A stretch of 64,000 nucleotides of DNA from Pullulanibacillus pueri (GTDB lineage: Bacteria > Bacillota > Bacilli > Bacillales > Sporolactobacillaceae), in assembly GCF_014639255.1 (NCBI RefSeq), contig NZ_BMFV01000023.1:1-64000 (forward strand), given 5' to 3'. Within the stretch, counting starts at the first letter, position 1; each line of letters opens with the position of its first letter. The notes under the pieces were generated by a model. It saw only the letters and a program-made list of their open reading frames with translations, did not search any database and was not told where the DNA came from. Both the position numbers and the translations under genes were made by a program. Shown in pieces: positions 44,294 to 54,027 of the stretch.

Positions 44294-45667
44294 GTGCAAA
44301 GTTTTTCGCAGCTTGGCTTAAATCGTGCGATTCAAAAAGTCCTAAAAACCAATGGGATTGGACAACCTACACCTATTCAGGAAAAGGCGATTCCGCTCAT
44401 TTTAAAGGGTCAGGATGTCATTGCACAAGCACAAACAGGAACGGGGAAGACACTCGCATTTATTTTACCAATCCTAGAGAGGTTAAACCCAGAGCCTACC
44501 CATCCTCAAGCACTGATCATTGCTCCGACGAGAGAATTAGCCTTACAAATTACAACGGAAGTCAAACGGATGATCGCTGACCGTGAAGACATCCATGTAT
44601 TAGCGGCTTATGGTGGTCAAGATGTTGAGCGACAAGTGAAGAAATTAAAAGGCAAGGTCCATATCGTTATTGGAACACCTGGGCGACTCATTGATCATTT
44701 AGATCGGGGAACCCTGAAGCTCTCTAATTTGTCTTATCTTGTATTAGATGAAGCGGATCAGATGTTACATATTGGCTTTTTAAGCGAAGTTGAAGAAATC
44801 ATAAGCAGGACTCCTACGAAGCGGCAAACACTTTTATTCTCAGCAACGATGCCAGGCCAAGTCCAAGATTTGGCTCGGCGTTATATGAAAAAACCAGAGC
44901 AGATTCATGTGCGTGGTACCAATGTGACCCTTGATGAGGTGAAACAATATATTGTCGAAACCACTGATCGTGCCAAACAAGAAACGCTCTGCAAGTTTAT
45001 TGACCTTTATCGTCCGTTCCTTGCTATTATATTTTGTCGAACGAAGCGCAGAGCAAGTAAGCTAAATGAAGCGTTAAAAGCTTTGGGTTATGAGACGGAC
45101 GAATTACATGGCGATCTGTCACAATCTAAACGTGAACAAGTGATGGAACGGTTCCGGCAGGCTAAAATTCAACTATTAGTAGCGACTGATGTGGCTGCTC
45201 GAGGCTTAGATGTCGAAGGGGTCACTCATGTTTTTAACTACGATATTCCGCATGATACTGAAAGCTACATTCATCGTATCGGACGTACAGGGCGAGCTGG
45301 AGGCACAGGCATCGCTATGACTTTCGTTACTTCAAGAGACACTTTTTATTTAAAACAGATTGAAAAAGGCATAAAATCTCCTATTAAGCGGAAGTCTTTA
45401 GAGGAAGTCATGCCTTCTAATCAAAAAGAAGAGTCAACGAAATCACAATCACCTCAATCAAAGGGTGTTGTTCGTCATAAAAAAGCACGGACAAAATCAG
45501 GACAAACCGAAGGCAAGCGCAGACGAGACAGTGGCTCCCAATCCAAGCGTAGCGGTGGGGGGCGCCGTGGCGGTTCAGCGGAATCCGATAGACGGAACCC
45601 TACTCAAGGTCGTTCAAGCGGCCGTTCTAGAAGATCGGGAACTTCTCGAAGAAGAGGGCCAAGATAA
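44294..45667 (+). CDS. DEAD-box RNA helicase (CshA-like)
   Basis: A 457-residue ATP-dependent RNA helicase. All core motifs are visible: a Q-motif ([14 protein letters not shown]), Walker [58 protein letters not shown] and [10 protein letters not shown]. The tail from about residue 375 is highly basic and rich in Arg, Ser and Gly, typical of RNA-binding extensions. It is closest to the second-tier CshA-like helicases of the Bacillus cereus group rather than to canonical CshA, CshB or YfmL. The start is GTG at 44294 after GGAGGG, downstream of cvfB. Confidence 0.93.
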   Translation: MQSFSQLGLNRAIQKVLKTNGIGQPTPIQEKAIPLILKGQDVIAQAQTGTGKTLAFILPILERLNPEPTHPQALIIAPTRELALQITTEVKRMIADREDIHVLAAYGGQDVERQVKKLKGKVHIVIGTPGRLIDHLDRGTLKLSNLSYLVLDEADQMLHIGFLSEVEEIISRTPTKRQTLLFSATMPGQVQDLARRYMKKPEQIHVRGTNVTLDEVKQYIVETTDRAKQETLCKFIDLYRPFLAIIFCRTKRRASKLNEALKALGYETDELHGDLSQSKREQVMERFRQAKIQLLVATDVAARGLDVEGVTHVFNYDIPHDTESYIHRIGRTGRAGGTGIAMTFVTSRDTFYLKQIEKGIKSPIKRKSLEEVMPSNQKEESTKSQSPQSKGVVRHKKARTKSGQTEGKRRRDSGSQSKRSGGGRRGGSAESDRRNPTQGRSSGRSRRSGTSRRRGPR

Positions 45668-45688
45668 AGTATCGCTAATAACTTATGT

Positions 45689-45723
45689 GAGAATGACTTT
45701 TTAATAGGTCATTCTCTTTTTTT
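45689..45723 (+). terminator. Terminator of cvfB-helicase operon
   Basis: GAGAATGAC / GTCATTCTC stem followed by TTTTTTT. Confidence 0.92.
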
Positions 45724-45774
45724 CCATTCACTTTAACTTGGATGACAGTAAGTACTCATAAAAAGAGCTGTACT

Positions 45775-45900
45775 GGCAAACGAGGCAGGTCATCGCCCGA
45801 AAAAATCCCTCTATTCTCAAAAGGACCAAAAAAAAGGCTGAAACTAACAAAAGAGCAAGCCATCCACCCAAAAAGAATTGCTAGACTTTGCCCCCAAAAA
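45775..45900. repeat. A-rich periodic words (CAAAAG family)
   Basis: CAAACGAGG, GAAAAAATCCC, TCAAAAGGACC, AACAAAAGAGC and CCAAAAAGAATTGC follow one another at roughly 20-bp steps. This is a more degenerate version of the arrays at 1738 and 43161. No gene is present between the helicase and nagA. Confidence 0.4.
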
Positions 45901-45967
45901 TGTCGAATTTAAGAAAATGTAAAAATATGAAATTATCTGTTTGATGTAATAGTGTGATATTATTGTC

Positions 45968-45999
45968 TATAATTTAAAATGAAAATATAAGCGATTTCA
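45968..45999 (+). promoter_or_regulatory. nagA promoter region with cre-like site
   Basis: TATAAT at 45968-45973 is a likely -10; the -35 is poor (TTGATG is 21 bp upstream). TATAAGCGATTTCA (45986-45999) fits the cre consensus with one mismatch and lies just downstream of the -10, which points to catabolite repression. Confidence 0.45.
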
Positions 46000-46029
46000 A
46001 AAAGGGGTTTAACTGATGGGGGAAAGTTT

Positions 46030-47184
46030 ATGGTATCTACTTTAATTCGTAATATTCGATTGATCGATAAAACAGGACCGAAGCTGGGGTGTTTACTCAT
46101 TCGAGAGGGGCAAATTTTAGAGGTGGGCTCAAATGAGGCTGAGCTTATCTCACGAGCTGACCGAGTGATTGACGGGATGGGTCAGCTTCTTATCCCAGGA
46201 ATGATCGATGTCCACATTCATGGCGCTGAGGGTCGTGACATGATGGATGGGACGATTGAAAGTATAGAAACCGTATCGAGAGTTTGTGCTCAAACAGGCT
46301 GTACCTCTTTTCTAGCAACCTCGGTTTCCTCTTCTTTAGAGGATCTTCTGAAAATGATTTCTAATGTTGCACAGGTTGTGGATCAAGAGCCCGGAGCATT
46401 AATTGCAGGTATCCATATTGAAGGTCCTTATTTGAATGAAAAGCGGAAGGGCATGCAAAATGAACGGTTTTTACGCCATCCAGATTTAGATGAGATGCAA
46501 TTGATTTTAGAGAAAGCCGGTTCGCTCGTTCGGATGGTGACTTTAGCCCCGGAACTTCCTGGTGGACTGGCACTGACCAAATACCTAAAGGAAAAAGAGA
46601 TTATTGCTGCCGTTGCCCATTCTGATGCTACTTATGAAGAAGCCCTACAAGCTTTTCAAGTCGGTGCCACCCACGTCACCCATTGTTGTAATGGCATGCG
46701 CCCCATCCATCATCGGGAACCAGGGATTATATTGGCGGCATTCGAGGATGAGCGTGTAAGTGTCCAAGCAATTGTTGATGGCATCCATCTTCATCCGGCA
46801 ATGGTCCGTCTCTTATATCGAGAAAAAGGTCCGGATCATATGGTGTTAATTACCGATGCTCTTCAAGCGATGGGCATGGGGGATGGGACTTATTTGTTTG
46901 GGGGGCATCAGGTCAATGTTTCACAAGGGGTTGCGACATTAGCCGATGGGACACTGGCCTCTAGTACCGTCACCATGAATGAAGCCTTAAGGAAGACTGT
47001 CGAAGCCGGTGTTGCCTTTCCAGATGCAATCATGATGGCTACAGAAACTCCAGCCAAGCTTTTGGGATTAGTAGATAAAGGGAGGATTGAATCAGGCGCA
47101 GATGCTGATTTAGTTCTTATGAATGAGGATTTTGAAGTGATTTGGACGATGGTAGGCGGCAAGTTAGTTTACCAGAGGTCCTAA
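46030..47184 (+). CDS. nagA: N-acetylglucosamine-6-phosphate deacetylase
   Basis: A 384-residue amidohydrolase that removes acetate from GlcNAc 6-phosphate. Metal motifs are the IDVHIHGAEG pair, Glu in HIEGPYLNEKRKG, His in AHSDAT and THCCNGM, and the catalytic Asp in ITDALQAMG. The protein ends with an amidohydrolase GRIESGADADLVL segment. No nagB is adjacent. It opens a run of plus-strand sugar genes that includes a GH84 N-acetylglucosaminidase, so it probably deals with GlcNAc released inside the cell once phosphorylated. The start has GGGGGAAAG upstream. Confidence 0.95.
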   Translation: MVSTLIRNIRLIDKTGPKLGCLLIREGQILEVGSNEAELISRADRVIDGMGQLLIPGMIDVHIHGAEGRDMMDGTIESIETVSRVCAQTGCTSFLATSVSSSLEDLLKMISNVAQVVDQEPGALIAGIHIEGPYLNEKRKGMQNERFLRHPDLDEMQLILEKAGSLVRMVTLAPELPGGLALTKYLKEKEIIAAVAHSDATYEEALQAFQVGATHVTHCCNGMRPIHHREPGIILAAFEDERVSVQAIVDGIHLHPAMVRLLYREKGPDHMVLITDALQAMGMGDGTYLFGGHQVNVSQGVATLADGTLASSTVTMNEALRKTVEAGVAFPDAIMMATETPAKLLGLVDKGRIESGADADLVLMNEDFEVIWTMVGGKLVYQRS

Positions 47185-47242
47185 TGGCTTTTATCTCAAG
47201 TTATTTTTAAAACTTAAATCAATCGACTTAGGAGGACATCAA

Positions 47243-49384
47243 ATGACATCGTTAAATCAAGCCAATTCTGTTCATCTTATGCTTGCGGGAGAAGAAATTC
47301 TTAAGGCTATCAACTTATCTGTCAAGTTGGACAATCAAGAGACAATACATCTGGACTATAGTCATGTAATAGAGAGCTATGAACATGATGCTTATGGAGA
47401 ATATAGTGAATTCAATCATCACTTTAGTGACCCAAATCAAAAAGTGGCTTTGATATTAAGACTTAAAGAGTATGAAAATATAACACTTGGTTATGTGGAA
47501 TTGACGCTATCGAATGAAAGAGTTCAGAGCCGACATCATTATTTAGCCCCCGAGGAAAGTATTATCATGAATGTCAGAAGTTTAGGTCATATGAAGGGAT
47601 TATTAGCAAATTATCAGCATAAGGACTGGTGGACACGACCTTATTTTTCAAAGGAACTATCAACGCTCCCTGAACGAACCCAATCCTTATTGTGGCAAAC
47701 AGATAGTGGCTATTATTACCTTTTACCGGTGACAGATCAGGAATATACCACAAGGCTAGTGGGGGCAGATCAAGGATTTGACATTAGACTTTCTTCATAT
47801 GCTGGGGGTTATGATCGCTGTGAGACTCTCGCCTTTGCTCTTGGTAAAGGAAAGGATCCTTTTGCTTTATCAGAGAGCGTCGTCACCTCAATAATTGAAC
47901 ATCTTGGGTTTCCGACTTTACCGCGAAAAAGGAAGCGTTATCCTAAGACCCTGGATTATTTAGGATGGTGTAGCTGGGATGCCTTTTATCATGAGGTGAA
48001 TGAGAAGGGCTTACTAGAAAAGATGGACGAGTTAAAAGAAAAGCACCTGCCAGTAAAATGGGTGATGATCGATGATGGCTGGCTTGATGTTGAAAATGAT
48101 CGGTTAAAGTCCTTTGAAGCTGATAAAAATAAGTTCCCTCAGGGACTTTCGAGTGTGACTCAGAAATTAAAAGACCATTATGCTGTGAATTCAGTAGGAG
48201 TATGGCATACGATTGCCGGTTATTGGGGCGGAATCCAACCAGAGAGTGAATTAGCCACTAAATATCACGAGGCATTATATCAGACAAATAGCCATAAGCT
48301 TGTTCCTCATCCTAATGCTGACAAGGGGTTTAAGTTTTGGAATCACTGGCACACACTTCTGAAACAGCAAGGCATTGATTTTATCAAGGTGGATAGTCAA
48401 AGTGCGATTAATAATTTCTTCATGTTTGAGAAGCCTATCGGACAAGTCGCAAGCGGGATACACACAGCCTTAGAAGCTTCAGCGGGTCTTCATTTTGACC
48501 AGTGTATGATCAATTGTATGGGGATGGCCTCGGAGAATATTTGGCATCGACCAATCTCTTCCCTTTCCCGAAATAGTGATGACTTCGTGCCAGGTGAGGA
48601 AATCAGCTTTAAAGAACATGCCCTCCAGAATGTTTATAATTCCTATTATCACGGACAATTTTATTGGGGTGATTGGGATATGTTCTGGAGCAAGCATGAG
48701 GAGGCTGTCCAGAATGCGGTCTTACGTGCGGTAAGTGGCGGACCCGTATACTTTAGTGATAAAGTTGGAGACACTGACCCTTCTGTGATTCGGCCATTAA
48801 TTTATAAAAATGGACAGATTCTAAGAGCCGATCAACCAGGCTTGCCCACTGAGGATTGTTTATTTGTCAACCCAAATGAGGAAAAGGTCCCTTTAAAAGT
48901 ATGGAATACTATTAATAATGCAGGCATCATGGCGGCGTTCAATATTCATTTAGAAAATGAACCCGTACAGGGCACCCTTTGTCCCTCTGACCTCCCAACC
49001 CTCCAAGGGGAAAAGTATGTTGTCTATGACTACTTTAGCGGCCAGGTTCAAGTGATATCTGCTGATGAAAAGATAGCATTCACCCTAGAAAAAGAAGGTG
49101 TGGCCTTATATATTCTCTTGCCACTTGCTGAGGAAGTTATACCGATTGGGAATGTTGATAAATTTCTCTCACCAGGAACGGTAAATCAGTGTTATTCTTT
49201 GGCCGATAGAACGATAGTAGAGTTAAAAGAAGGAGGAACCTTCAAATTCTATTATGAGGGGATCGTAGAGCAAGTGCTTATCAATAGTGAGCCAGTAAAC
49301 GTCACTTTAGCAGAAGAGCACTTATTCGTCGTCGATTGTACTCATAGTGAGGAAGCGGTCGCCATCGAAATCATAACGGGATGA
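47243..49384 (+). CDS. Sip1/raffinose-synthase-type alpha-galactosidase (GH36-related)
   Basis: A 713-residue glycosidase with a large N-terminal beta domain, a central barrel from about residue 230 to 560 and a C-terminal beta domain. Barrel motifs are DYLGWCSWDAFY, WVMIDDGWLD, the nucleophile Asp384 in DFIKVDSQS, the acid/base Asp446/447 in SRNSDDF, and YWGDWDMFWSKH followed by SGGPVYFSD. These match the seed-imbibition (Sip1)/raffinose synthase branch of GH36; bacterial members act as alpha-galactosidases. There is no signal peptide, so it works in the cytoplasm on an imported oligosaccharide. It starts 58 bp after nagA with AGGAGG. Confidence 0.87.
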   Translation: MTSLNQANSVHLMLAGEEILKAINLSVKLDNQETIHLDYSHVIESYEHDAYGEYSEFNHHFSDPNQKVALILRLKEYENITLGYVELTLSNERVQSRHHYLAPEESIIMNVRSLGHMKGLLANYQHKDWWTRPYFSKELSTLPERTQSLLWQTDSGYYYLLPVTDQEYTTRLVGADQGFDIRLSSYAGGYDRCETLAFALGKGKDPFALSESVVTSIIEHLGFPTLPRKRKRYPKTLDYLGWCSWDAFYHEVNEKGLLEKMDELKEKHLPVKWVMIDDGWLDVENDRLKSFEADKNKFPQGLSSVTQKLKDHYAVNSVGVWHTIAGYWGGIQPESELATKYHEALYQTNSHKLVPHPNADKGFKFWNHWHTLLKQQGIDFIKVDSQSAINNFFMFEKPIGQVASGIHTALEASAGLHFDQCMINCMGMASENIWHRPISSLSRNSDDFVPGEEISFKEHALQNVYNSYYHGQFYWGDWDMFWSKHEEAVQNAVLRAVSGGPVYFSDKVGDTDPSVIRPLIYKNGQILRADQPGLPTEDCLFVNPNEEKVPLKVWNTINNAGIMAAFNIHLENEPVQGTLCPSDLPTLQGEKYVVYDYFSGQVQVISADEKIAFTLEKEGVALYILLPLAEEVIPIGNVDKFLSPGTVNQCYSLADRTIVELKEGGTFKFYYEGIVEQVLINSEPVNVTLAEEHLFVVDCTHSEEAVAIEIITG

Positions 49385-49496
49385 AGGTATGGGTGGCGAA
49401 TGAAGAACGCCACTCTTTCACACTCTCTCAATGAACATCTTGGCACAAGACACATAATAAAAGAGACCTTTTAAGGGGTTAACAGGAGAGATTGTT

Positions 49497-50093
49497 ATGG
49501 CAGTCAAACTAATTATGAAAGCGATGGAATGGATTTGGCGATTTATCTGGTTAAACCTAATCTGGTTCCTCTTTTCCCTTGCTATAGTGACCATTATCCC
49601 TTCTACTTTTGCTATGTTTACAGTAGCGAATAAATGGTTTACTGAGGATAATGACATCGAAGTTTTTCCTGCTTTTTTCAAGGCGTTTAAAAGATATTTT
49701 TTTAAGAGCTATCTCCTTGGAGGACTCTTATTGATTATTGGTTTGTTTTTATATTTAGACCTCATCATCCTTCAAAGGCAGACAGGTGGGATATTCTTAA
49801 TTGCGCAATATGCTTTTTTTGCACTCTCGTTAATTTACATTTTTATCACATGCTACTGTATCCCTGTATTTATCCATTTAGAGGCGACTTTACCAAAAAC
49901 GTTTATGATAGCGTTTGTACTAGCGCTTCGACAACCCGTAATCACAATTGTGATGTTGTGTGGGATTATTGTGGTTTTTGTGGTATTCCTCGTATGGACA
50001 GGCTTTGGGATTTTGTTTGTTGGCAGTATGAGTGCAGCGGTCATGACCAAGGCAGCTTTATTTGGATTTAGAAAATATAATTTAGAGAGCTAA
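49497..50093 (+). CDS. DUF624 (YesL-like) membrane protein
   Basis: A 198-residue protein with four to five membrane segments (about 15-45, 75-95, 102-125, 140-170 and 175-190). FTVANKWF and the AFKRYFFKSYLLGGLL segment are typical of the DUF624/YesL family. Such genes nearly always lie beside carbohydrate ABC importers in Bacilli, but their role is unknown. A terminator follows, so it ends the nagA-GH36-DUF624 transcript. Confidence 0.85.
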   Translation: MAVKLIMKAMEWIWRFIWLNLIWFLFSLAIVTIIPSTFAMFTVANKWFTEDNDIEVFPAFFKAFKRYFFKSYLLGGLLLIIGLFLYLDLIILQRQTGGIFLIAQYAFFALSLIYIFITCYCIPVFIHLEATLPKTFMIAFVLALRQPVITIVMLCGIIVVFVVFLVWTGFGILFVGSMSAAVMTKAALFGFRKYNLES

Positions 50094-50100
50094 GAATTTA

Positions 50101-50144
50101 AAAGAGTGCTAAGTGACATAAGTTATTTAGCATTCTTTTTTTTG
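50101..50144 (+). terminator. Terminator of nagA-GH36-DUF624 unit
   Basis: AAGAGTGCTAA / TTAGCATTCTT stem followed by TTTTTTT. Confidence 0.9.
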
Positions 50145-50536
50145 TGTGTAAAAAAATTCTAGTGATGAAGGAATGTGGCTCTCTCCTCAGCGGGTGATTG
50201 CTTTCCACATACATACCCACAGAACCAAGGAAAGCTTATCAGAGCATCATCCTCACAAATAGATCTATTGTTATTTTGAGGATAGGGGTTAGCGGTATTC
50301 GGCTCGCAATGAGAGTGAGAGTGATGTGCTAGTTTTGTGTTGTCACACAGGTGTGACGTTTTTACCCCTAAGGCATTTGATGGCCCTCAGATGTTCTAAG
50401 TTTTTATGGTTACTGCCTTCTGATAAAAACTTCTTCAGTCTTTCAACATGAGCGGGCATTTTGTCTGGCTTTTTAATTCGAACTATTTTTGTGGGTTTAT
50501 TGGGAGTTTTGTGCTTTTAGTATAATTTTAAAATAA

Positions 50537-50588
50537 TTGTTGACTTTGAAAGCGGTTGCGATGTATATTACATATATGAAGTCAACAA
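50537..50588 (+). promoter_or_regulatory. Promoter of ABC importer operon with inverted repeat and cre-like site
   Basis: TTGACT (50540-50545), 18-bp spacer, TATATT (50564-50569). The spacer contains TGAAAGCGGTTGCG (50547-50560), cre-like with two mismatches. A perfect 10-bp inverted repeat TTGTTGACTT (50537-50546) / AAGTCAACAA (50579-50588) brackets the promoter, with arm centres 42 bp apart. One arm covers -35 and the other the start of the transcript. This is a plausible operator pair for the locus repressor. The preceding 390 bp (50145-50536) holds nothing else recognised. Confidence 0.65.
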
Positions 50589-50730
50589 CAAAACACAACA
50601 AACCAATAAAAACCCCATAATTTATGGAAAATCAGTCATGGTGTTTCTATTGTTCAAGATTTTTATATAAATAGATTGGCGTGTTTTGATGTTGCTTGCC
50701 TTACATACAAAAATGGGAGGTCGAGTTATA

Positions 50731-52050
50731 ATGAGGTTCTTTAAAAAATCAACCGTAATGCTAGTTGTTTTCTTACTCGCGATGGGTACCTTGTTAGCAG
50801 CCTGTGGGGATTCAAAGGATGAAGCAAGTTCAGGCTCTAAAAAGGGGAAAACAGAAATTGAATTTTGGTCTTTCTGGGGATCAGGAACACGTAAACCAGT
50901 GATAGAAAAAATTGTAGATGATTTTAATAAGTCTCAAGACAAAATCCACGTCACTTATAAGTATCTTCCTTTTGGTGATATTTGGACAAAAGAGCTAGCA
51001 TCTGTAGCCGCGGGCAATCCGCCAGATGTTATTATCAATGACATTAACTCGGTACAACAACGTGCACAGAAGAATCAGAGTGTTAATCTCGCAAAATACG
51101 TGAAAAATGACCCTGATTTGAAAGATCAATTTTACCCACAGCTTTGGAACACCGTGCTTTACAAAAATGATCCATATGCTATTCCTTTTAATACTGATAC
51201 ACGCGTTTTGTTCTATAACAAAGACTTATTCAAGGAAGCGGGCCTAGATCCTAATAAGCCACCGACCACTTGGGATGAACTAGCTGCCGATGCTAAAAAA
51301 CTGGACAAGAAGTCAGGAAGCCAATATACACGATTAGGGTTCTTACCTCGATATGGTATTGGTCCTGATGTTTGGATTGACAATGCTACGGGTGTTGGAG
51401 AATGGGATTATAAGAATGGTAAACCTGTCATCAATGATCCGAAGGCAGTTCAAGCTTTACAATGGATCAAAGACTATGAAGCTAACTATGGATCAAAGGT
51501 CATTAACACTTTCCAATCACAATTTGGGTCAGAACAAGCCGATCCGTTCATCTCAGGCAAGCTTGGTATGGAGATGAATGCAGCGACTTTCTATACTCAG
51601 ATCAGAGATTTTGGTAAAAACATGGACTTTGGTGTAGCACCAATGCCAGAAATGACCTCAGGAAACGGTCATACGAGCTGGGGTGGAGGCTTTGTTGCTG
51701 AGATTCCTAAAGGGGCCAAACACCCTGATGCTTCCTATGAATTTATTAAATTTTTAACAAGTGCTAAAGAGCAGGCTTATTGGGCTTCGAAAAACTTCGA
51801 TAATGTTGCTAATATCCAAGGTTCCAAAGATGCTGCCAAGGATTTAAGTGGCAAAGCTAAAGAAGTTTATCAACTCGCTGTGGAAAACCTAGATCAAACT
51901 TTAATCACACCACAACCTATTGAAGCACCAGATTACACCAGCTTGGTTAATCCAGAAATCGATAAAGTCATGTTAGGTAAAAAGTCACCACAAGCAGCCT
52001 TAGACGATGCTCAGAAAGCAGTTGAGAAACTAGCGAAAAGTAATAAATAA
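50731..52050 (+). CDS. ABC sugar transporter, substrate-binding lipoprotein
   Basis: A 439-residue extracellular solute-binding protein of family 1. The signal peptide ends in the lipobox LLAAC (cysteine near residue 25), so it is anchored to the outer face of the membrane. A Ser/Gly/Lys linker follows, then the mature domain with EIEFWSFWGSGTRKPVIEKI, GNPPDVIINDINSVQQ and PDASYEFIKFLTSAKEQAYW. The substrate is most likely an oligosaccharide, judging from the neighbouring GH36, GH84 and GH38 genes. The start is the ATG at 50731, 8 bases after GGGAGG; the frame open from 50686 includes that site. Confidence 0.93.
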   Translation: MRFFKKSTVMLVVFLLAMGTLLAACGDSKDEASSGSKKGKTEIEFWSFWGSGTRKPVIEKIVDDFNKSQDKIHVTYKYLPFGDIWTKELASVAAGNPPDVIINDINSVQQRAQKNQSVNLAKYVKNDPDLKDQFYPQLWNTVLYKNDPYAIPFNTDTRVLFYNKDLFKEAGLDPNKPPTTWDELAADAKKLDKKSGSQYTRLGFLPRYGIGPDVWIDNATGVGEWDYKNGKPVINDPKAVQALQWIKDYEANYGSKVINTFQSQFGSEQADPFISGKLGMEMNAATFYTQIRDFGKNMDFGVAPMPEMTSGNGHTSWGGGFVAEIPKGAKHPDASYEFIKFLTSAKEQAYWASKNFDNVANIQGSKDAAKDLSGKAKEVYQLAVENLDQTLITPQPIEAPDYTSLVNPEIDKVMLGKKSPQAALDDAQKAVEKLAKSNK

Positions 52051-52064
52051 TCCATAAAAATAAA

Positions 52065-52105
52065 CAGGGTGTGAATCACATAACATTCACTCCCTGATTA
52101 TTTTT
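52065..52105 (+). terminator. Hairpin between binding-protein and permease genes
   Basis: CAGGG-GTGAAT / ATTCAC-CCCTG stem followed by ATTATTTTT. It probably acts as a partial terminator or mRNA 3' stabiliser, giving more binding protein than permease. Confidence 0.75.
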
Positions 52106-52127
52106 CATTTAAAAGGAGAGGGAAGAG

Positions 52128-53084
52128 TTGCATACGGAGGTTCCTAAAAACACAAAGACAAAGCGACCAAGAACAAAAAAGACCCTTAGCCTGAAGCAAA
52201 AGGAAGGACTCCAAGGTTACATATTTATATCACCTTGGATTATTGGCTTTTTGTGCATCACGGCAGGTCCTTTACTTTTCTCTTTGTACGGTAGCTTTAC
52301 AAACTATGATGTGACTTCAAGAATGGATTTTATTGGGCTGAGTAACTATATCAAAATGGTTACTAACGACGATCTGTTTTGGATTTCTTTAGGGAATACC
52401 ATTTACTATGTTGTCATTTCTGTTCCTTTAACCGTCTTTGGAGCTGTGTTGTTAGCGGTGCTATTAAACCAAGGCATTCCAGGTTTAAGGATTTTTCGTA
52501 CCATTTATTATCTCCCGACGGTCCTTTCAGGGGTAGGTGTCTATTTACTATGGATGCAATTGCTCAATCCAACAACTGGTTTAGTCAATACGATGTTGAG
52601 TTGGATAGGGATACAAGGTCCGGCTTGGTTATTGGATCCTAATTGGACAAAGCCAGCCCTCATCTTCATGAAGTTTTGGAGTTTAGGTGGCGGCATGCTT
52701 TTGTACTTAGCGAGTCTCCAAGGTGTTCCAAAATCCTTATACGAAGCTGCGGAAATTGATGGCGCTAATGCCTTTAAACGCTTCATCCATATTACATTAC
52801 CGATGATTTCACCCGTTATTTTCTTTGAATTTGTTACAGGCATTATTGGAGGGTTTCAAGTCTTCCAGGAGGCTTATGTCATGACGGATAATGGTGATGG
52901 CGGTCCTGCCAATTCACTTGTTTTCTTCAATCTCCACATGTGGGATAAAGCCTTTAATGTGTTTGATATGGGATACGCAATGGCGATGTCATGGGTCCTC
53001 TTTATCATCATTCTCATCCTAACATTAATTAATCTGAAGCTGGCACCACGTTGGGTTCACTATCAAGGAGGCGATCAAAAATGA
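52128..53084 (+). CDS. ABC sugar transporter permease 1 (MalF-like)
   Basis: A 318-residue inner-membrane permease with six segments and a basic N-terminus (KNTKTKRPRTKKTL). The EAA loop that contacts the ATPase is EAAEIDGANAFKRFIHITLP, near residues 205-225. It starts with TTG, 6 bases after AAGGAGAGG. Its stop overlaps the ATG of the next permease gene (ATGA). Confidence 0.93.
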   Translation: MHTEVPKNTKTKRPRTKKTLSLKQKEGLQGYIFISPWIIGFLCITAGPLLFSLYGSFTNYDVTSRMDFIGLSNYIKMVTNDDLFWISLGNTIYYVVISVPLTVFGAVLLAVLLNQGIPGLRIFRTIYYLPTVLSGVGVYLLWMQLLNPTTGLVNTMLSWIGIQGPAWLLDPNWTKPALIFMKFWSLGGGMLLYLASLQGVPKSLYEAAEIDGANAFKRFIHITLPMISPVIFFEFVTGIIGGFQVFQEAYVMTDNGDGGPANSLVFFNLHMWDKAFNVFDMGYAMAMSWVLFIIILILTLINLKLAPRWVHYQGGDQK

Positions 53085-53944
53085 GTAAGGAGGCCAATTA
53101 CTTCCAAAGTGTTAAGGTGAAAAAACGTATTAAACAAACGATTATCCTCATCGTACTCATTTTAGGAGCCATATTAATTCTATCGCCTGTATGGTGGATG
53201 TTAGCGACATCCTTCAAGAGTATGACAGAAGCGATGCAGTATCCTCCGACGTTGTGGCCTCATAAATGGCACTTTGAAAATTATATTGAGACATGGAAGG
53301 CCGCTCCGTTTACAAGGTATCTCCTTAATACTATTTTCATCACCTTTTTTGTCGTATTAGGAAACGTACTAGCCAATACATTTATCGCCTATGGCTTTTC
53401 GAAGATTCAATTTAAAGGACGTAATGTCCTCTTTGCCATCGTGTTAGCCACGATGATGATCCCGGGCTTTGTTACGATGATTCCACAATACGTTGTGTTT
53501 TCAAAATTAGGATGGTTGAATACTTATTTCCCACTAATTGTTCCGGCCTTTTTTGGTAATGCCTTCTTTATCTTTCTCCTTCGTCAGTTTTTCATGACGA
53601 TTCCTAATGAAATGATTGAGGCAGCCAAAATAGACGGTGGGAATCACTTTTATATTTGGTCGAGGATCGTTGTTCCTTTATCAAAACCCGCTATTGCCAC
53701 AGTGGCCATCTTCTCTTTCAATGGTGCGTGGAACGATTTTCTAGGGCCATTGTTATATGTCAACAGCGAGAAACTCTATACCTTGCAAATTGGATTATCC
53801 GTATTTAAGGGTCAGGTCTCCACACAATGGAACTACTTAATGGCAGGTTCACTCTTAGTCTTGTTACCGGTACTTGTGCTGTTCTTTATATTCCAACGCT
53901 ATTTCATCGAAGGAATGAATATTACAGCAGGAACCAAAGGTTAA
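53081..53944 (+). CDS. ABC sugar transporter permease 2 (MalG-like)
   Basis: A 287-residue six-segment permease. Typical blocks are SPVWWMLATSFKS near the start and the EAA loop EAAKIDGGNHFYIWSRIVVP (about 188-207), and it ends FIFQRYFIEGMNITAGTKG. The start is the ATG at 53081 after AAGGAGG, overlapping the previous stop by 4 bases. No ATP-binding subunit is encoded anywhere in this locus, so a shared ATPase of the MsmX type must power it. Confidence 0.93.
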   Translation: MSKEANYFQSVKVKKRIKQTIILIVLILGAILILSPVWWMLATSFKSMTEAMQYPPTLWPHKWHFENYIETWKAAPFTRYLLNTIFITFFVVLGNVLANTFIAYGFSKIQFKGRNVLFAIVLATMMIPGFVTMIPQYVVFSKLGWLNTYFPLIVPAFFGNAFFIFLLRQFFMTIPNEMIEAAKIDGGNHFYIWSRIVVPLSKPAIATVAIFSFNGAWNDFLGPLLYVNSEKLYTLQIGLSVFKGQVSTQWNYLMAGSLLVLLPVLVLFFIFQRYFIEGMNITAGTKG

Positions 53945-54027
53945 CGGTTTAGCGTAGGTCTTCATTGTAAATGATGTGGTGATTGGAACAATATTTTAAA
54001 GGTAATCGAACAGAAGGAGTGAGGGGT

